Below, piece after piece: positions 63,851 through 64,000 of a stretch of 64,000 bases of DNA; positions within the stretch are counted from its first letter, which is position 1, and each line of letters begins with the position of its first letter. The stretch lies in NCBI RefSeq assembly GCF_005403045.1, contig NZ_BJCL01000006.1, positions 248,001-312,000 on the forward strand, written 5' to 3'. The notes under the pieces are model-generated. The model was not told the origin of the DNA. It did no database searches and saw nothing but the letters and a program-made list of their open reading frames with translations. Origin of the DNA: Pseudaquabacterium pictum. Its GTDB lineage: Bacteria; Pseudomonadota; Gammaproteobacteria; Burkholderiales; Burkholderiaceae_C. The position numbers and the translations under genes were made by a program.

Positions 63851-64000
63851 TCAGACCGCGATGGTGTCGATCTCGGCCATCGCGTGGGACAGCCACATCT
63901 TCAGCCGCTGGCGCTCCATCAGGCCCAGGCCGGGACCGCCTTTCTCGGTGACGTTCTTGGCCGCCCAGAAGCTGGCGTTGGCGGCGTCGATCTTCTGCAC
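63851..64000 (-). CDS. C-terminal fragment of an unrecognised gene cut by the window
   Basis: Only the last 49 residues are visible, ending in a stop at 63851-63853. They read VQKIDAANASFWAAKNVTEK followed by GLMERQRLKMWLSHAMAEID and TIAV. The sequence looks like a real, mostly helical protein end with several conserved-looking Trp residues, but I do not recognise the family. The gene is convergent with nothing here and starts beyond the window. Confidence 0.55.
   Translation of the reverse strand: MQKIDAANASFWAAKNVTEKGGPGLGLMERQRLKMWLSHAMAEIDTIAV

Overview
The window is GC-rich (roughly 70 percent by eye) chromosomal DNA. Gene content points to a betaproteobacterium of the order Burkholderiales (Rubrivivax/Ideonella/Leptothrix-like): gmk, rpoZ and spoT on one strand, a PEP-CTERM protein with a sigma-54 type promoter, a fused isobutyryl-CoA mutase, and Burkholderiales-style copper and arsenic clusters. 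No rRNA, tRNA, CRISPR array, transposase or integrase was seen. The genus assignment is inference.

Layout. (1) 1-1383: 3' part of guaA. (2) About 1.7-24.2 kb: an accessory stress and metal region. It holds an AraC regulator divergent from a secreted protoglobin, an AhpD-like protein and a thioredoxin-like protein; copZ with a CueR-like regulator; a LysR regulator, wrbA, a pirin and an EamA exporter; a complete tripartite RND efflux operon; a periplasmic copper-handling series (two small secreted proteins, TolC-like lipoprotein, multicopper oxidase, cupredoxin, DUF411 protein, CusF-like protein, decayed gene); and the copper ATPase copA followed by a second cueR. Three MerR-type promoters with 19-bp spacers precede copZ, the first cueR and copA, which suggests one copper regulon. 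(3) 24.4-25.7 kb: an SbtA-type bicarbonate permease with a PII-like partner. (4) 26.5-29.2 kb: an ECF42-type sigma factor with VOC, SRPBCC and DGPF/YCII genes. (5) 29.2-41 kb: metabolic and envelope genes, including an orphan ATP-synthase c-like subunit, HMG-CoA lyase, a CoA transferase, an MscS channel, an isochorismatase/PPOX fusion and an M61-like protein lacking its zinc ligands. (6) 41.2-42.3 kb: a small membrane protein and a PEP-CTERM protein. (7) 42.3-53.3 kb: icmF with a divergent AraC regulator, greB, spoT, rpoZ, gmk and the urease structural genes ureC, ureB and ureA. (8) 53.5-59.5 kb: a PAS-PAS-GGDEF cyclase, then an NCS1-family transporter fused to a hybrid histidine kinase, with an overlapping LuxR-type response regulator. 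(9) 59.5-63.8 kb: an arsenic operon gapdh-arsJ-arsR-arsC-acr3. (10) The window ends in the 3' end of an unrecognised minus-strand gene.

The best candidate for an under-described system is the transporter-kinase protein with its response regulator, a probable nutrient transceptor placed beside urease genes and a c-di-GMP enzyme. Secondary candidates are the secreted protoglobin module with its tandem-repeat operator, the orphan c-subunit pair, and the pseudo-M61 protein with a cationic tail. All functional statements rest on reading motifs in the translated sequence; no database search was run.
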